A stretch of DNA of 56,530 nt from an uncultured Bacteroidia bacterium (GTDB taxonomy: Bacteria > Bacteroidota > Bacteroidia > Bacteroidales > Prolixibacteraceae): positions 1-56,530 of the forward strand of contig CAIXCY010000233.1 of assembly GCA_903918045.1 (NCBI GenBank), given 5' to 3'. Positions 17,948-27,296 of the stretch are shown piece by piece; position 1 is the stretch's first letter, and every line of letters starts with the position of its first letter. The notes under the pieces were generated by a model that worked only from the letters and a program-made list of their open reading frames with translations, had not been told where the DNA came from and ran no database searches. The position numbers and the translations under genes were made by a program.

Positions 17948-20881
17948 TTACCAAATAACCTTTAACGTCGCCATCCCGTTTGCTGGGACTGTTAATTCAT
18001 TATTGATTTTTGGTCCAGCCACCTCCTCTGTTTCGCAAAGGTTTACAGAAGAAGGATTTCCGGCGGGCCACGATAATTTGACCGCTTCATCCTTATCCGA
18101 GACCGAGCGCAGACGTATAATCACTGAATTTTTGGAGGAGGGTGATTTAAGAATTGAAACTGTCACAGCCGGTGATCCTTCGAGCGCAAACAACGGTTTT
18201 GAAACTGCGTTGTTTTTTGCTGCAAAAGCGATCAAAGGCTGAGCCTGTTCCAATCCGAAACGGTTGGCTGCAGCTACATCATAACCCCCATGAGGGAGGA
18301 TGCGGTAACGGAATGCAACCTGACCATCCTGCGTAAGCGGAAAGTTGGTAAACCAGTGATTATTCATTACCCATGAATAAATTGCAGGAGCTGATTCAAG
18401 CTTTTTAAGCCATGGTTTCCGCTCGCCGCTCCAGGTGCCTGACTGATTTGCAGTCATTGAACCACTTTCAATTAATGGAGCATCGAGAGAACACCAGGTG
18501 ACACCATCCTTTTCGTTGGAGATATCGGCCCACCGCTGCATCGTCAGCCAGTTCCGGTTAGCTCCGGGCAACTGATCTTTTTCAACCTCCATCACGCCCC
18601 ATGGAATATCCACATGTGTTATCCCTTTAGGAATGTCAAATCCAAAACCAAAATGGACCCCGTCTTTCGCGACCAGAGGGAGCTTATCCACAATATTGGA
18701 TATTTCGACCCACGGCTGCCCATGAACAAGCCTGACCGAACGGGAAACCGAACGGCATCCTGGTGCTTTTGAAGTGACTTTCAATTCTACAACCAAAGGG
18801 CCGGTTTCAACTGTGGAAATGGAAATCACAGAGTCGGCAATGGCATTATCATTGTCGCCCGACAGCCACCGAAAGGCATTGAGTCCTCCGTTGATTTTCA
18901 CATCGGCAAAGTTGCGTCCGGTTAATCGATTCTGAAGCTGCGTAATATTTCCTGAAACAGGATCAATCTTGACCTGAAGATCTTTATTCGTTAACGTATT
19001 TCCGGCTAAGCTACAACCTTCATTTAGCGGAGATTTTCCGGCCATCACCTGATAATGATCAGAACCAAATGCAGGAACATCCTTCGCAAGGAAGAGCAGT
19101 TCACCTGTTGAGAGTCTTTGTGACATGACATCTTTCCCCTGACTGTCGGTAACCCTGTCGCCACGTGAACTTTCAGCCTTTGAAAGAGTAACCGGTCCGC
19201 TATGTGGCCATGACTGGGTATTGATCACAGCAATTCCACCCTCCGAGGGCCCTTCAGCAGGTCCGAGTGCGCCGGTTGACCGGTCAGTGGCAGGTGCGAT
19301 TGCCTCTTCTAAAAGTGTCTGAGTCCGTTCGTCCGCAGTATGAAAGTAACTTTGTTTAACCTTCCAGATGGCATCCTGAAAGAATGGTTCGGTTGGATTT
19401 TCGGCACACCAGGTATGTTCAGATCCCAGGGCGATAAAGCGCCAGGCATCATCAAATTCAGCACGAGGGGCCCCTTTCCCCGGACGAAGCATGGTCCAGA
19501 GTGTCTCGGCCTGAACAAGCCGCTCCCTGGCATTGCGGTTGATTGCGGTAAGGCCGGCAGCAGTGCCTAACCCGTCGGTCCAGTATTCGGTAAAGTCACC
19601 TTTAGCAACGGGTAACTTATCTCCATAGTTCTTCTCGATCATCTCCATGATCTCTGTCCCGCCCGCGATCACCAAATGAGGAAAGGCATATTGCTCATTC
19701 CATTTTTTCACAGCATCCGGAACATCAGCATCGAGTGGACAATTATCCCACAGACACCACGAAACAACATAGAATTTATAGGGATTATCAGACCTTTCAC
19801 GTTTTACCAATGCAGAGAGGAAATTCACATTCGCGCTATCAGTTTTAATTACCAAAGGAACCTTGTCCAGATCACGCTGACCAAACCAGGGGCGCCCGGT
19901 TGTTCCACCTTTTGACATACTTCCGCTGTTGCCATAGCTTCCCGGTTGAAAAAAGAGGACTTTTGATTTTCCGTCCGGCCCTAACCACCAGAACGGTTTT
20001 TCATCCACACCATGACCATTCCCGGCACGGCAACCATTTGGCCACATCATGATGTAACGGACACCCTGTTGTGCCATTACTGGAACAAGACCCCACGATA
20101 TACCAGGAATATCCATTTGCTGATAGGTTTTCATTGGAGTTCCGGTAAGATTCTGCATTTCGCGGCTGAACCGCAATACCTGGAACAACTCTTCACCCGA
20201 ACAGCTACTTGTATTCAGGTTCAAATAGCTGGCATCAATGCAAAGTGAACCCTCCCTGATCGCCTGAACTACCCGGTCTTTTTGTTCCCGATTAGCAGTT
20301 TGCCAGTAACGTTCCAAAGGCCAGGTGATTTCGGGATTCCAGCGATAACGTGACCCCTCGGGATTGCCCTTTGTCGCCTGAGCGAGCCTGATACCCTCAT
20401 CAATATTCCGTTTATGGAGAATCTCAACATTGGCCTGCGTGTTTGTATAGCCAATATCGACATGAGAGTGCGGGTAGATATAAACCGTCCAATTACGCAT
20501 TACAGGAACGACAATACTCTTCTTTAATGAATTTTTACCCTGGCGAATCGTAACCAAAACCTGGGACTCTTTTTTCAGACCCACGTTGGCGGGCAAAAGA
20601 ATCGGAACATCCGATTGTCCCGATGTTGGGAATGACAATTCAGTAGACTCTGTTAGCTTATCTGCAGTCACTTCAACCAGCACCTTACCCGAAAGTTTCC
20701 CCCCTTTAAAATCAAGGGTGATCTCCCTGCCGGGTTTTCCATCAGGGCGAAAGCGGTAATATGGCTGTGGCTTGCAGTTCACCGCTGTTGGAAACATTAA
20801 ACCAGTTTCTGTCAACGGAATATTTTGACCAAATGTTTCCAGCGTGAAGAGCATTAAAATAAGGAGGTTAAACTTCTTCAT
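17948..20881 (-). CDS. Secreted GH38-like alpha-mannosidase (second GH38)
   Basis: A 977-residue exported protein starting at ATG 20881 (MKKFNLLILM...); the open frame adds four codons from a GTG, which I discount. Signal peptide ends about ETFGQ. An N-terminal beta-sandwich (about 25-130) leads to the metal motif PHSHVDIGYT (His138, His140, Asp142), and the candidate nucleophile Asp257 lies in QMDIPGISWG, a variant of the canonical LPDxFG. A large all-beta C-terminal half follows, as in other GH38 enzymes. It resembles the GH38 copies at 65 and 36020 in lead-in domain and motif (HxDIGYT) more than the canonical one at 29663. The next gene upstream is a GH29 after 37 bp. Confidence 0.85.
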   Translation of the reverse strand: MKKFNLLILMLFTLETFGQNIPLTETGLMFPTAVNCKPQPYYRFRPDGKPGREITLDFKGGKLSGKVLVEVTADKLTESTELSFPTSGQSDVPILLPANVGLKKESQVLVTIRQGKNSLKKSIVVPVMRNWTVYIYPHSHVDIGYTNTQANVEILHKRNIDEGIRLAQATKGNPEGSRYRWNPEITWPLERYWQTANREQKDRVVQAIREGSLCIDASYLNLNTSSCSGEELFQVLRFSREMQNLTGTPMKTYQQMDIPGISWGLVPVMAQQGVRYIMMWPNGCRAGNGHGVDEKPFWWLGPDGKSKVLFFQPGSYGNSGSMSKGGTTGRPWFGQRDLDKVPLVIKTDSANVNFLSALVKRERSDNPYKFYVVSWCLWDNCPLDADVPDAVKKWNEQYAFPHLVIAGGTEIMEMIEKNYGDKLPVAKGDFTEYWTDGLGTAAGLTAINRNARERLVQAETLWTMLRPGKGAPRAEFDDAWRFIALGSEHTWCAENPTEPFFQDAIWKVKQSYFHTADERTQTLLEEAIAPATDRSTGALGPAEGPSEGGIAVINTQSWPHSGPVTLSKAESSRGDRVTDSQGKDVMSQRLSTGELLFLAKDVPAFGSDHYQVMAGKSPLNEGCSLAGNTLTNKDLQVKIDPVSGNITQLQNRLTGRNFADVKINGGLNAFRWLSGDNDNAIADSVISISTVETGPLVVELKVTSKAPGCRSVSRSVRLVHGQPWVEISNIVDKLPLVAKDGVHFGFGFDIPKGITHVDIPWGVMEVEKDQLPGANRNWLTMQRWADISNEKDGVTWCSLDAPLIESGSMTANQSGTWSGERKPWLKKLESAPAIYSWVMNNHWFTNFPLTQDGQVAFRYRILPHGGYDVAAANRFGLEQAQPLIAFAAKNNAVSKPLFALEGSPAVTVSILKSPSSKNSVIIRLRSVSDKDEAVKLSWPAGNPSSVNLCETEEVAGPKINNELTVPANGMATLKVIW

Positions 20882-20918
20882 ATAAAATATCACTTAAATT
20901 AGAATTGATAGGAGATTA

Positions 20919-22217
20919 TTAGTTGTCTACTCTGGTCACAGGCTTATCAAATGTCAATTCAACAATTGTATCGGGTGCGTTACGATCTTTTGGTGTACTT
21001 ACTATTTTGATCTTACCATTTTCGGACGTAACTTTAATATTCGATTCAGTAAGATTTTTGGAATCGATAAGTTTTTCGTTCATCATTGGTAATTCAATTT
21101 TATCAGGAGCAGATTTGAAAAGATGAACATAGACCTTATTCTCCTTAAACGTTCCGCCGCCCCACTTTCCATTACGAAACGGACCACCGGCAGTGCCATA
21201 AATTGTAAAACCGTATTTTCTGATCCATTGGCCTAATTCTGCCAGTCTGTTTGCCTGGTCAGCCGGAATCTCACCCGATGCATCGGGGCCAACATCCAGC
21301 AACAGGTTCCCATCGCCAGTTGCACAACCAACCAGATTTCTGATGCATTCGGCAAAGGGTTTGACGTTACCATCTTTCCGGTATGACCATCCTCCGCCCG
21401 GAGCATCAACCACACACATACACGATTCCCAGTTTCGGGTGGTTTGATAAGATCCTATTTTCTGCTCCGGTGTATCAAAATCGGCCTGCAGCGAAGGTAT
21501 ATTTTCTCCAAAAAAACTGCACCGATTATTAATGATTGCCTGAGGCTGAAGTGTTTTTACAAGTTCAAGCACTTTATCAGCATGCCAGTAATTAATCGAT
21601 TCACCAGTTCCGAAACTATCAAACCAGACTACATCTACCTGCCCATAATTTGTAAGCAGCTCCGTAAGTTGACCTGTCATATACTTTTCATATTTACTGT
21701 TATCACCCATCCCATAATCGGGGTGGTGCCAGTCGCGGGGTGAATAATATATTCCAAAGCGGATACCTGCCTTTTTGCACTCAGCTGCCAGTTCCTTAAT
21801 AATATCCTTTCGGTACGGAGTTTTCATGATGGAATAATCGGTATATTTAGTATTCCACATACAGAATCCTCCATGATGTTTAGCTGTGAAAACCAGATAT
21901 TTCATCCCGGCATCTTTGGCAATTTCGACCCAATGCTTTGCGTTGAATTTGGTAGGATTAAATCGTTTGTAAAGGTTATCATAGATTGAATCACCACCTG
22001 TTCCGGCCGGAGCGCCCCATGAACCGTCCAATGGTTTTGGACCGAGTCGTGACCAGCTGATCTCTGTTCCTGCCACGCTGGACATATCCCAATGGATAAA
22101 CATCCCAAAACGGGCATCGCGCCACCATTTCATGCGGTTCTGATCAGAGTCATCACCTGCACCAAACGCTTTGATGATCATTAGAAAGGTTAGAATTACA
22201 AGTATCGATTTTTTCAT
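20919..22217 (-). CDS. Secreted GH29 alpha-L-fucosidase (third GH29 domain)
   Basis: A 432-residue exported fucosidase, compact and without a discoidin module. Signal peptide 1-20 (ending KAFGA). Motifs are RFGMFIHWD (36-44), TAKHHGGFCMW (111-121), TPYRKDIIKE (133-142) and VVWFDSFG with nucleophile Asp200. A short beta-sandwich closes the protein (about 345-432). It is the most canonical GH29 of the three. Spacing is 15 bp to the upstream GH95-like gene and 37 bp to the downstream GH38, consistent with one transcript. Confidence 0.93.
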   Translation of the reverse strand: MKKSILVILTFLMIIKAFGAGDDSDQNRMKWWRDARFGMFIHWDMSSVAGTEISWSRLGPKPLDGSWGAPAGTGGDSIYDNLYKRFNPTKFNAKHWVEIAKDAGMKYLVFTAKHHGGFCMWNTKYTDYSIMKTPYRKDIIKELAAECKKAGIRFGIYYSPRDWHHPDYGMGDNSKYEKYMTGQLTELLTNYGQVDVVWFDSFGTGESINYWHADKVLELVKTLQPQAIINNRCSFFGENIPSLQADFDTPEQKIGSYQTTRNWESCMCVVDAPGGGWSYRKDGNVKPFAECIRNLVGCATGDGNLLLDVGPDASGEIPADQANRLAELGQWIRKYGFTIYGTAGGPFRNGKWGGGTFKENKVYVHLFKSAPDKIELPMMNEKLIDSKNLTESNIKVTSENGKIKIVSTPKDRNAPDTIVELTFDKPVTRVDN

Positions 22218-22232
22218 AAAGCGGAGATATTT

Positions 22233-24416
22233 CTATTCAGATTTTAGTTCGATTTTTTCATTGGCAGATGTTTCAAAGGAGATTCTGTCACCGGAAATTG
22301 TTTCTTCCGGTTTTCCGTTTCTTATCAAAACCACCTTTTTACCCGGCCAGGGATTAATACATGTACAAAGCTTCCCTTTTTCGCTTAAAATACTTACGTT
22401 GGATACTAATCCACCTGAAATTTGCGCAGAAACCAGAAAAGCGCCCCACATCCGGATATTCTTAAAAATTGCTTTTTGATTACCTGGAAAATGGCCAAAA
22501 ATGCGAATTACATTTCCCACACTCATGCAGAACATCTCATTGATCGCATTGGTCACGGTACAACTATTTTCGATGCCGTGGGGATTGCCTGACTGAAAAC
22601 CATTTGGGAAAGTATGTAATGCATAATTATGCAACTCTTTTAACACGTTAGAGAAATCGTATCCGACGCGAATTGCAGCAGCAAAGAAACTATTACTTGT
22701 ATTCTGATCGTGCCACCGCTGCATCATTTCAATCGTATTTCGTGCAACGGACAATAATTCGGGTTTACTGTCAAGGGTGATTGCATTGCAGGGATATATT
22801 TGCTGAATCCCCAGACCATTTCCGTCCACCCAGTCGAGACCCTCTTCCGTATACCGAAAAACCTCCCTTCCATTCCGCTGTTGAATTGGGAAATCGCTTA
22901 GCTTGGCCAAAATATCCCTCCACTTTGCTTGCCGATCTTCATCTCTTTTCAAAGCAGAACTAAGATCAATCATCAGATCAAGTGCATTACGGATAAGTCC
23001 CAGTGATAAAACAGGATTCTTATCCTTTCCGGAACCTTCGTGTATCGCGTCACCATAGATCACATACCGCCCGTTTTCAAATTTAAGGTAGTCTTCCCAA
23101 AAACTGGCAACGGCTAAGGCATAGGGATAAATCTTTTTACCATATTCAGGATCATAGGTGCAACGCCAGTGCTGGGCCATGTTGATCAATCCATAGGCTG
23201 CATTTGAACGCTGACCATAAAACAACCCTTCGAATTCGATATCGTCATTTTTCTGATAACCACCGACGGCAAAGTTGCGGGTTACCTCAATGCCCAAAGG
23301 ACCGATTCCAACAGGATAAAGTATACCCCTGGTTTTTGTGGCATTTTTGCCGTAGAATTCCCCTCTTGACATAAAATCAAGCAACGGTTGATCATGAGGT
23401 TCAATCTGTTCTAACCGGTTGGCTGAACAAAGACTATAAAACGGAGCCTGAAAATTATAATTCAGATGATAATCGCCGTTCCAGGCAGGGGTATCATTGG
23501 TTGTCCAGCCAAACAGCCCGGGTGGAAATTTCGGATTACGGCTACAGGAAGCCATCGTATAAAGTCCCTGGTACCAAGACTTCATCAAAACTGTATCTTC
23601 AAGTGAAACAGAGGACCTGTTCCAATATTTCTGCCACCACTGATTGTGTTTAATAAGTAATGCAGCCTCTGAATTTGTATTGAGCATTTTTACCCGGTTC
23701 TGCACATATCCCAACGGGTCTTCTTTTTTGAATTTGCTTTCAACAGCTAAAGCAATCACGAGTTTTTTACCCGGTTGAACCGTTATCGATTCACCCTTGT
23801 AATTAAACACCTTCAAGGCTACCGCGACCTCTGTCGGAATATCAACGCTATCTTTAAATGCTCTGGTCAGCCAGAAAGTATCATTTGTCTTGCCTATTTT
23901 TAAAATAGCCTGCCTGTTTTCCGGCGCGGTAAGATTTAGAGTAATCTGAGCCTCTTTATCCCTTGAGTTAATTTCAATGAAGATCAGGTTTCCGGTAGCC
24001 GAAACCCACGATCTGGATTCAATTTTTTGTTCCCCGTTTTTAAGCTGACAGGTTGTAATCCCGTTTTTAATAAGCTGCTCTGCTGAAAAATCTGCTTTAT
24101 CAAACCCGTCAATTTTAAGATCAACAAATCCCACCACCCGCGGGCCCGATAACCCATCAGCCTGAGAACGCAGCCTCCAGAAATCATTTTTGGAAAGATA
24201 AAATCGCAGCAAATTATCCTGAAAACCGATGCTCATTGTCAGGTCACCATTCCCCATCAATGGGGCATCAACAGAGAAATCACTTGGTATCCGCTCAGGT
24301 GCCCTAGTCCAATAATTTTTAAAAGGAACAGATGTATCAGATTGGTCAACATTGACCTGAGCATGCAGGCAACACCAAACAACGAGAAGAAATAGGGTCA
24401 GTCCGCTTATTTTCAT
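22233..24416 (-). CDS. Secreted GH95-like six-hairpin glycosidase
   Basis: A 727-residue exported enzyme from ATG 24416, where a signal peptide begins (MKISGLTLFLL...CCLHAQ). An N-terminal beta-sandwich with APLMGNGDL (51-59) and YLSKNDFW is followed by a helical barrel containing WNGDYHLNYNFQAPFY (312-327), close to the catalytic HWDxHxNxNxQ segment of GH95 alpha-L-fucosidases and galactosidases, and a late NPHGIENSCTVT stretch. The open frame does not stop at 24416 but runs 150 codons further upstream through a BRO-N/Fic remnant. Translation from there would bury the signal peptide, so I treat 24416 as the functional start. GH95 itself is likely but not proven; a neighbouring six-hairpin family is possible. 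Confidence 0.75.
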   Translation of the reverse strand: MKISGLTLFLLVVWCCLHAQVNVDQSDTSVPFKNYWTRAPERIPSDFSVDAPLMGNGDLTMSIGFQDNLLRFYLSKNDFWRLRSQADGLSGPRVVGFVDLKIDGFDKADFSAEQLIKNGITTCQLKNGEQKIESRSWVSATGNLIFIEINSRDKEAQITLNLTAPENRQAILKIGKTNDTFWLTRAFKDSVDIPTEVAVALKVFNYKGESITVQPGKKLVIALAVESKFKKEDPLGYVQNRVKMLNTNSEAALLIKHNQWWQKYWNRSSVSLEDTVLMKSWYQGLYTMASCSRNPKFPPGLFGWTTNDTPAWNGDYHLNYNFQAPFYSLCSANRLEQIEPHDQPLLDFMSRGEFYGKNATKTRGILYPVGIGPLGIEVTRNFAVGGYQKNDDIEFEGLFYGQRSNAAYGLINMAQHWRCTYDPEYGKKIYPYALAVASFWEDYLKFENGRYVIYGDAIHEGSGKDKNPVLSLGLIRNALDLMIDLSSALKRDEDRQAKWRDILAKLSDFPIQQRNGREVFRYTEEGLDWVDGNGLGIQQIYPCNAITLDSKPELLSVARNTIEMMQRWHDQNTSNSFFAAAIRVGYDFSNVLKELHNYALHTFPNGFQSGNPHGIENSCTVTNAINEMFCMSVGNVIRIFGHFPGNQKAIFKNIRMWGAFLVSAQISGGLVSNVSILSEKGKLCTCINPWPGKKVVLIRNGKPEETISGDRISFETSANEKIELKSE

Positions 24417-24866
24417 TGCTTCTATTTGCTTTAATGTGGCGCCAAGGAATTGTGATACTGCAAATTGGAAACCGCCTTTCGAAATGTTTTTTTGCCTGAT
24501 TTGCCCGGCAATACTGTTATCGCTATATAAAAACCAATCTAAAAATTTCATTGCCCTGGTGTTCGCGAAATATTTAGCCAAAGCAATAATACCTTCACTA
24601 TCCAAAGTGTCGGTCAGGTATTTTTTACCATCAGGTGCCGATAATTTCAGTTGGTTAGTGGCACTAACCAACTCGTTTTTTTCTTTTTTGAGTTTTGTTT
24701 TTAGGTATTTCCAATAGTTCCGCACTTTGGTGTAATCGGCTTCCTCGTTCAAAACACCAACAACATCAACCACACTAAACCACCACCTGGCGTTTTGCTC
24801 GTCCCAGATAGCCCGCACCTCGCGGTCATCAAAAAAACGGATGGATATTTTTTGTTGCGCGTTCAT
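24417..24866 (-). pseudogene. BRO-N/Fic protein remnant fused in frame to the GH95-like gene
   Basis: Residues 1-118 of the open frame form a BRO-N (prophage antirepressor type) domain: IRFFDDREVRAIWDEQ, WWFSVVDVVGVL, DSEGIIALAKYFA and KFLDWFLYSDNSI. This jumps directly to AGQIRQKNISKGGFQF and LKQIEAM (120-151), which is the middle of a Fic domain. In intact BRO-Fic proteins of Bacteroidota roughly 40 residues lie between these parts, and the HPFxxGNGR catalytic motif follows; both are missing. The Met of the last Fic residues is also the start codon of the glycosidase. The remnant has lost Fic activity, may still express a DNA-binding domain, and supplies the leader of the GH95-like gene. 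It begins 25 bp after the mannitol dehydrogenase gene. Confidence 0.75.
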
Positions 24867-24891
24867 TTTTTTAAAATGATTTTTTGCCGTA

Positions 24892-26094
24892 TTATTGATT
24901 TAATATTTTATCAAGTTCAATGGCTCCATTAATCACTTCACCATCAGGGTTTACATCAAATCCACAAACAGTGGTCATCACATCTTTTATACCTTTCGCA
25001 TAAATAGCCGCAAATTCCATGTCTGAAGGCAGTAGATTTCCTGCTTCATCCTTAGCCCTGAAGTGAAATCCTGCAACCAAGGCCTGCAATATCAAATCAT
25101 ACGGAAGGTGCAATTCAAGCGCCAGATGGATTGCTCCAGCCATCCGGTCCTCTTTTCCAAGTTTTCGTTGTAAATCACAGCCTACACGGAAAACCGTATC
25201 GCCCAATGCTTTGTTTTGAAACCTGCGGATCAGATCATCCGCATGGTCAATAAGTGCATCCATCGTAAATTCATCAGGGTACTTTGCCAGCAAGATGGCA
25301 GCAGCCTGCAGCATGGTTTGTCGAACTTTTTCTTTTATCGATTGATCGGATAAAACTTCATATAAAAAGGTGGACTCAGGATCGGAAATAAAACCAAAAT
25401 AAGCTGTAGCCGCATGACCCAGGTTGTGGATAAACAGTTTCCGGTCGACCCATGCCTTCATATTCTCCTTCGGAGCAAGCCCCTCGATCTGTGGGATCGG
25501 ATTTTTAAATGCCCGCTTATCGAGAATCAGCGTATTGTATGGTTCCGCAAAAACCTGCAAAAAATCTGCCTCCATCTCTTTTCTCAGCATGATCGGAACC
25601 ATTTTGCCAATACTTGTTTCAATCAGGCCAACCCGTTCATTCAGAGGATAACCTTCGGGCAAATGCTTTTTAAGCTCCTCATAAATAAACTCAGCAGCAT
25701 TCCGGAGGTTCTCAGCAATTATGATATCAAGAGGTGTTGCATCCGGTACTTCATATCGCGACACCAAACCCTTGGCGATCAAATGCATGATTGCCTTTAA
25801 GCCATGTAAACCAACCGAAACTGCTAAAATTCGTGCAGTTGCGATTTCGTTAACTACCTGATCCTCGTCACCTCCAAAAACCCCTCTAACATTGTCTACC
25901 ATAATGACAGATTCGACATCGTCCTTGACTACAACACGGTAGCAGTGACGGATATTCAATTCGTCAATCACAGGTTTAAAAACATCAATAAAAACAACTT
26001 CGTAGCCACCTCTGCTAAAGAGCTGACCGATGAAGGAGCGGCCAATTTTACCCGCTCCAAAAAGGACTAATTTATTTTCGGAATCATTAATCAC
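24892..26094 (-). CDS. mtlD: Mannitol-1-phosphate 5-dehydrogenase family protein
   Basis: A 400-residue cytoplasmic NAD-dependent polyol dehydrogenase that would interconvert mannitol 1-phosphate and fructose 6-phosphate. The Rossmann motif is LFGAGKIGRSFIG (11-23), and the catalytic K-x4-N-x2-H reads KLFIHNLGH (Lys219, Asn224, His227). Residues such as ELNIRHCYRVVV match MtlD proteins, which are usually about 380 residues. The start overlaps the stop of the upstream PfkB kinase gene by 4 bases (ATGA). With the kinase and lyxose/mannose isomerase it forms a mannose-fructose cassette; related fructuronate/tagaturonate reductases are a less likely alternative. Confidence 0.83.
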   Translation of the reverse strand: MINDSENKLVLFGAGKIGRSFIGQLFSRGGYEVVFIDVFKPVIDELNIRHCYRVVVKDDVESVIMVDNVRGVFGGDEDQVVNEIATARILAVSVGLHGLKAIMHLIAKGLVSRYEVPDATPLDIIIAENLRNAAEFIYEELKKHLPEGYPLNERVGLIETSIGKMVPIMLRKEMEADFLQVFAEPYNTLILDKRAFKNPIPQIEGLAPKENMKAWVDRKLFIHNLGHAATAYFGFISDPESTFLYEVLSDQSIKEKVRQTMLQAAAILLAKYPDEFTMDALIDHADDLIRRFQNKALGDTVFRVGCDLQRKLGKEDRMAGAIHLALELHLPYDLILQALVAGFHFRAKDEAGNLLPSDMEFAAIYAKGIKDVMTTVCGFDVNPDGEVINGAIELDKILNQ

Positions 26095-27293
26095 CTCGTA
26101 GAAATTTGGATAAGATACTGAAGTTTAAATATTTCCACGATCGTATGTTTTTCACGCGGTTCCCGCTCAATATAGGTTCCTCCAATATAATAGCATGCAA
26201 AACCTCCCGAAGCAACACCCCACGCTATCGCTTCGGTCAAATTCAATTTTCCGGTTGCTTCAGTTTTTATCTGACGTGCCAGAGATGCGATGATTCCCCC
26301 TGCAAAGTTATCCCCGCAACCCGTAGTGTCGCCTTTGGATGAAGGGTTGTGTGTAAAATCTTCGTTGACTTTTTGAGAAACAGGAAGTTTTTTAAGATCA
26401 CACATTTCAAATAATTTTCCGTTTGAAAAAAGATAAAAATCCTGAGCCCCGTTTGTAATCACAAAGGTTGGAACATCGAGATCAACAAAATATTGTGCCG
26501 CTTCCTCAATCGTTTTTTGGCCACTGATTTTAAGTGACTCCTCACAATCCATGATCAGTAAGTCGATCAGTTTAAAATCTTCAGGAGATTCGACCAGCGG
26601 CCAGGGATGCCCCGGATTAAGCTTCTCATTGCGAAAATCAAAAACGGTATTAACCACGGTGAGACAACCATTTTCTTTGGCACGGGACAACAAGGTTGTG
26701 AGACTATCATGAATTCGCGGAACCAGTGCTGTTCCGCCAAAACAGACGATATCCGCCCTGAAAAAATCGTCTCCGAGGAGGTCTGGTGTATAATCCCACG
26801 CAGCGCCGATATTATTAATGAACGTGCGCTCACCGTGATTATTGTCGTATGTAGTATCAGAAAGGACATCGGTAAACGGCGTCCTTTTTTCGGAAACACG
26901 GTGGTAATGATCGATGTTCAGAGGTGTTTTCCGGACCAGTTTTTCAATAAACGTTGCTGTTTCATCCATTCCTGTTCCGCCGTAAAAGCAAACCTCAAAA
27001 TCCTCCTGAGGAAGCAGTTGTGCTGCATTGATCAAAGAAACCAAACCGGGTCCGCCAATATTTACGGCTTCGGGTGACTCGCCACCTGTTAGTTCCCTGC
27101 TTATTTCAGAATAAAAAACTCCCGAGAATTTCTCGAGTTCCTCTGTGAAAACGAGTCTTCCGGGTGCCAGACCACCATCCCCTGCATTGTGTGAAAGATA
27201 TTTTTGAAAAACTGGCGAATCGAAACGAACCCCGGTATATAAATAATCGGCAAGTGCACATCCTGTCCCTGCCACAATAATTTTTTTGCTCAT
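26091..27293 (-). CDS. PfkB-family carbohydrate kinase, probably hexokinase/fructokinase type
   Basis: A 400-residue ribokinase-superfamily kinase. The C-terminal signature GDTTGCGDNFAGG (321-333) gives the catalytic base Asp328 and the anion hole. The N-terminal half has the substrate side GGPGLVSLINAA and the CFYGGTGMDE loop. It is longer than typical fructokinases (about 310), with an N-terminal region (GDGGLAPGRLVF) seen in a PfkB subgroup of unknown substrate. It lies 3 bp downstream of the isomerase and overlaps the dehydrogenase by 4 bases, so the three are almost certainly one unit. Fructose is the likely substrate if the isomerase acts on mannose, but this is inferred. Confidence 0.88.
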   Translation of the reverse strand: MSKKIIVAGTGCALADYLYTGVRFDSPVFQKYLSHNAGDGGLAPGRLVFTEELEKFSGVFYSEISRELTGGESPEAVNIGGPGLVSLINAAQLLPQEDFEVCFYGGTGMDETATFIEKLVRKTPLNIDHYHRVSEKRTPFTDVLSDTTYDNNHGERTFINNIGAAWDYTPDLLGDDFFRADIVCFGGTALVPRIHDSLTTLLSRAKENGCLTVVNTVFDFRNEKLNPGHPWPLVESPEDFKLIDLLIMDCEESLKISGQKTIEEAAQYFVDLDVPTFVITNGAQDFYLFSNGKLFEMCDLKKLPVSQKVNEDFTHNPSSKGDTTGCGDNFAGGIIASLARQIKTEATGKLNLTEAIAWGVASGGFACYYIGGTYIEREPREKHTIVEIFKLQYLIQISTR

Positions 27294-27296
27294 CCC

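Noticed and set aside
26607-27077. 156-codon plus-strand frame antisense to the PfkB kinase gene
   Set aside because: The minus-strand frame carries the full PfkB signature; the antisense frame has no recognisable motif.
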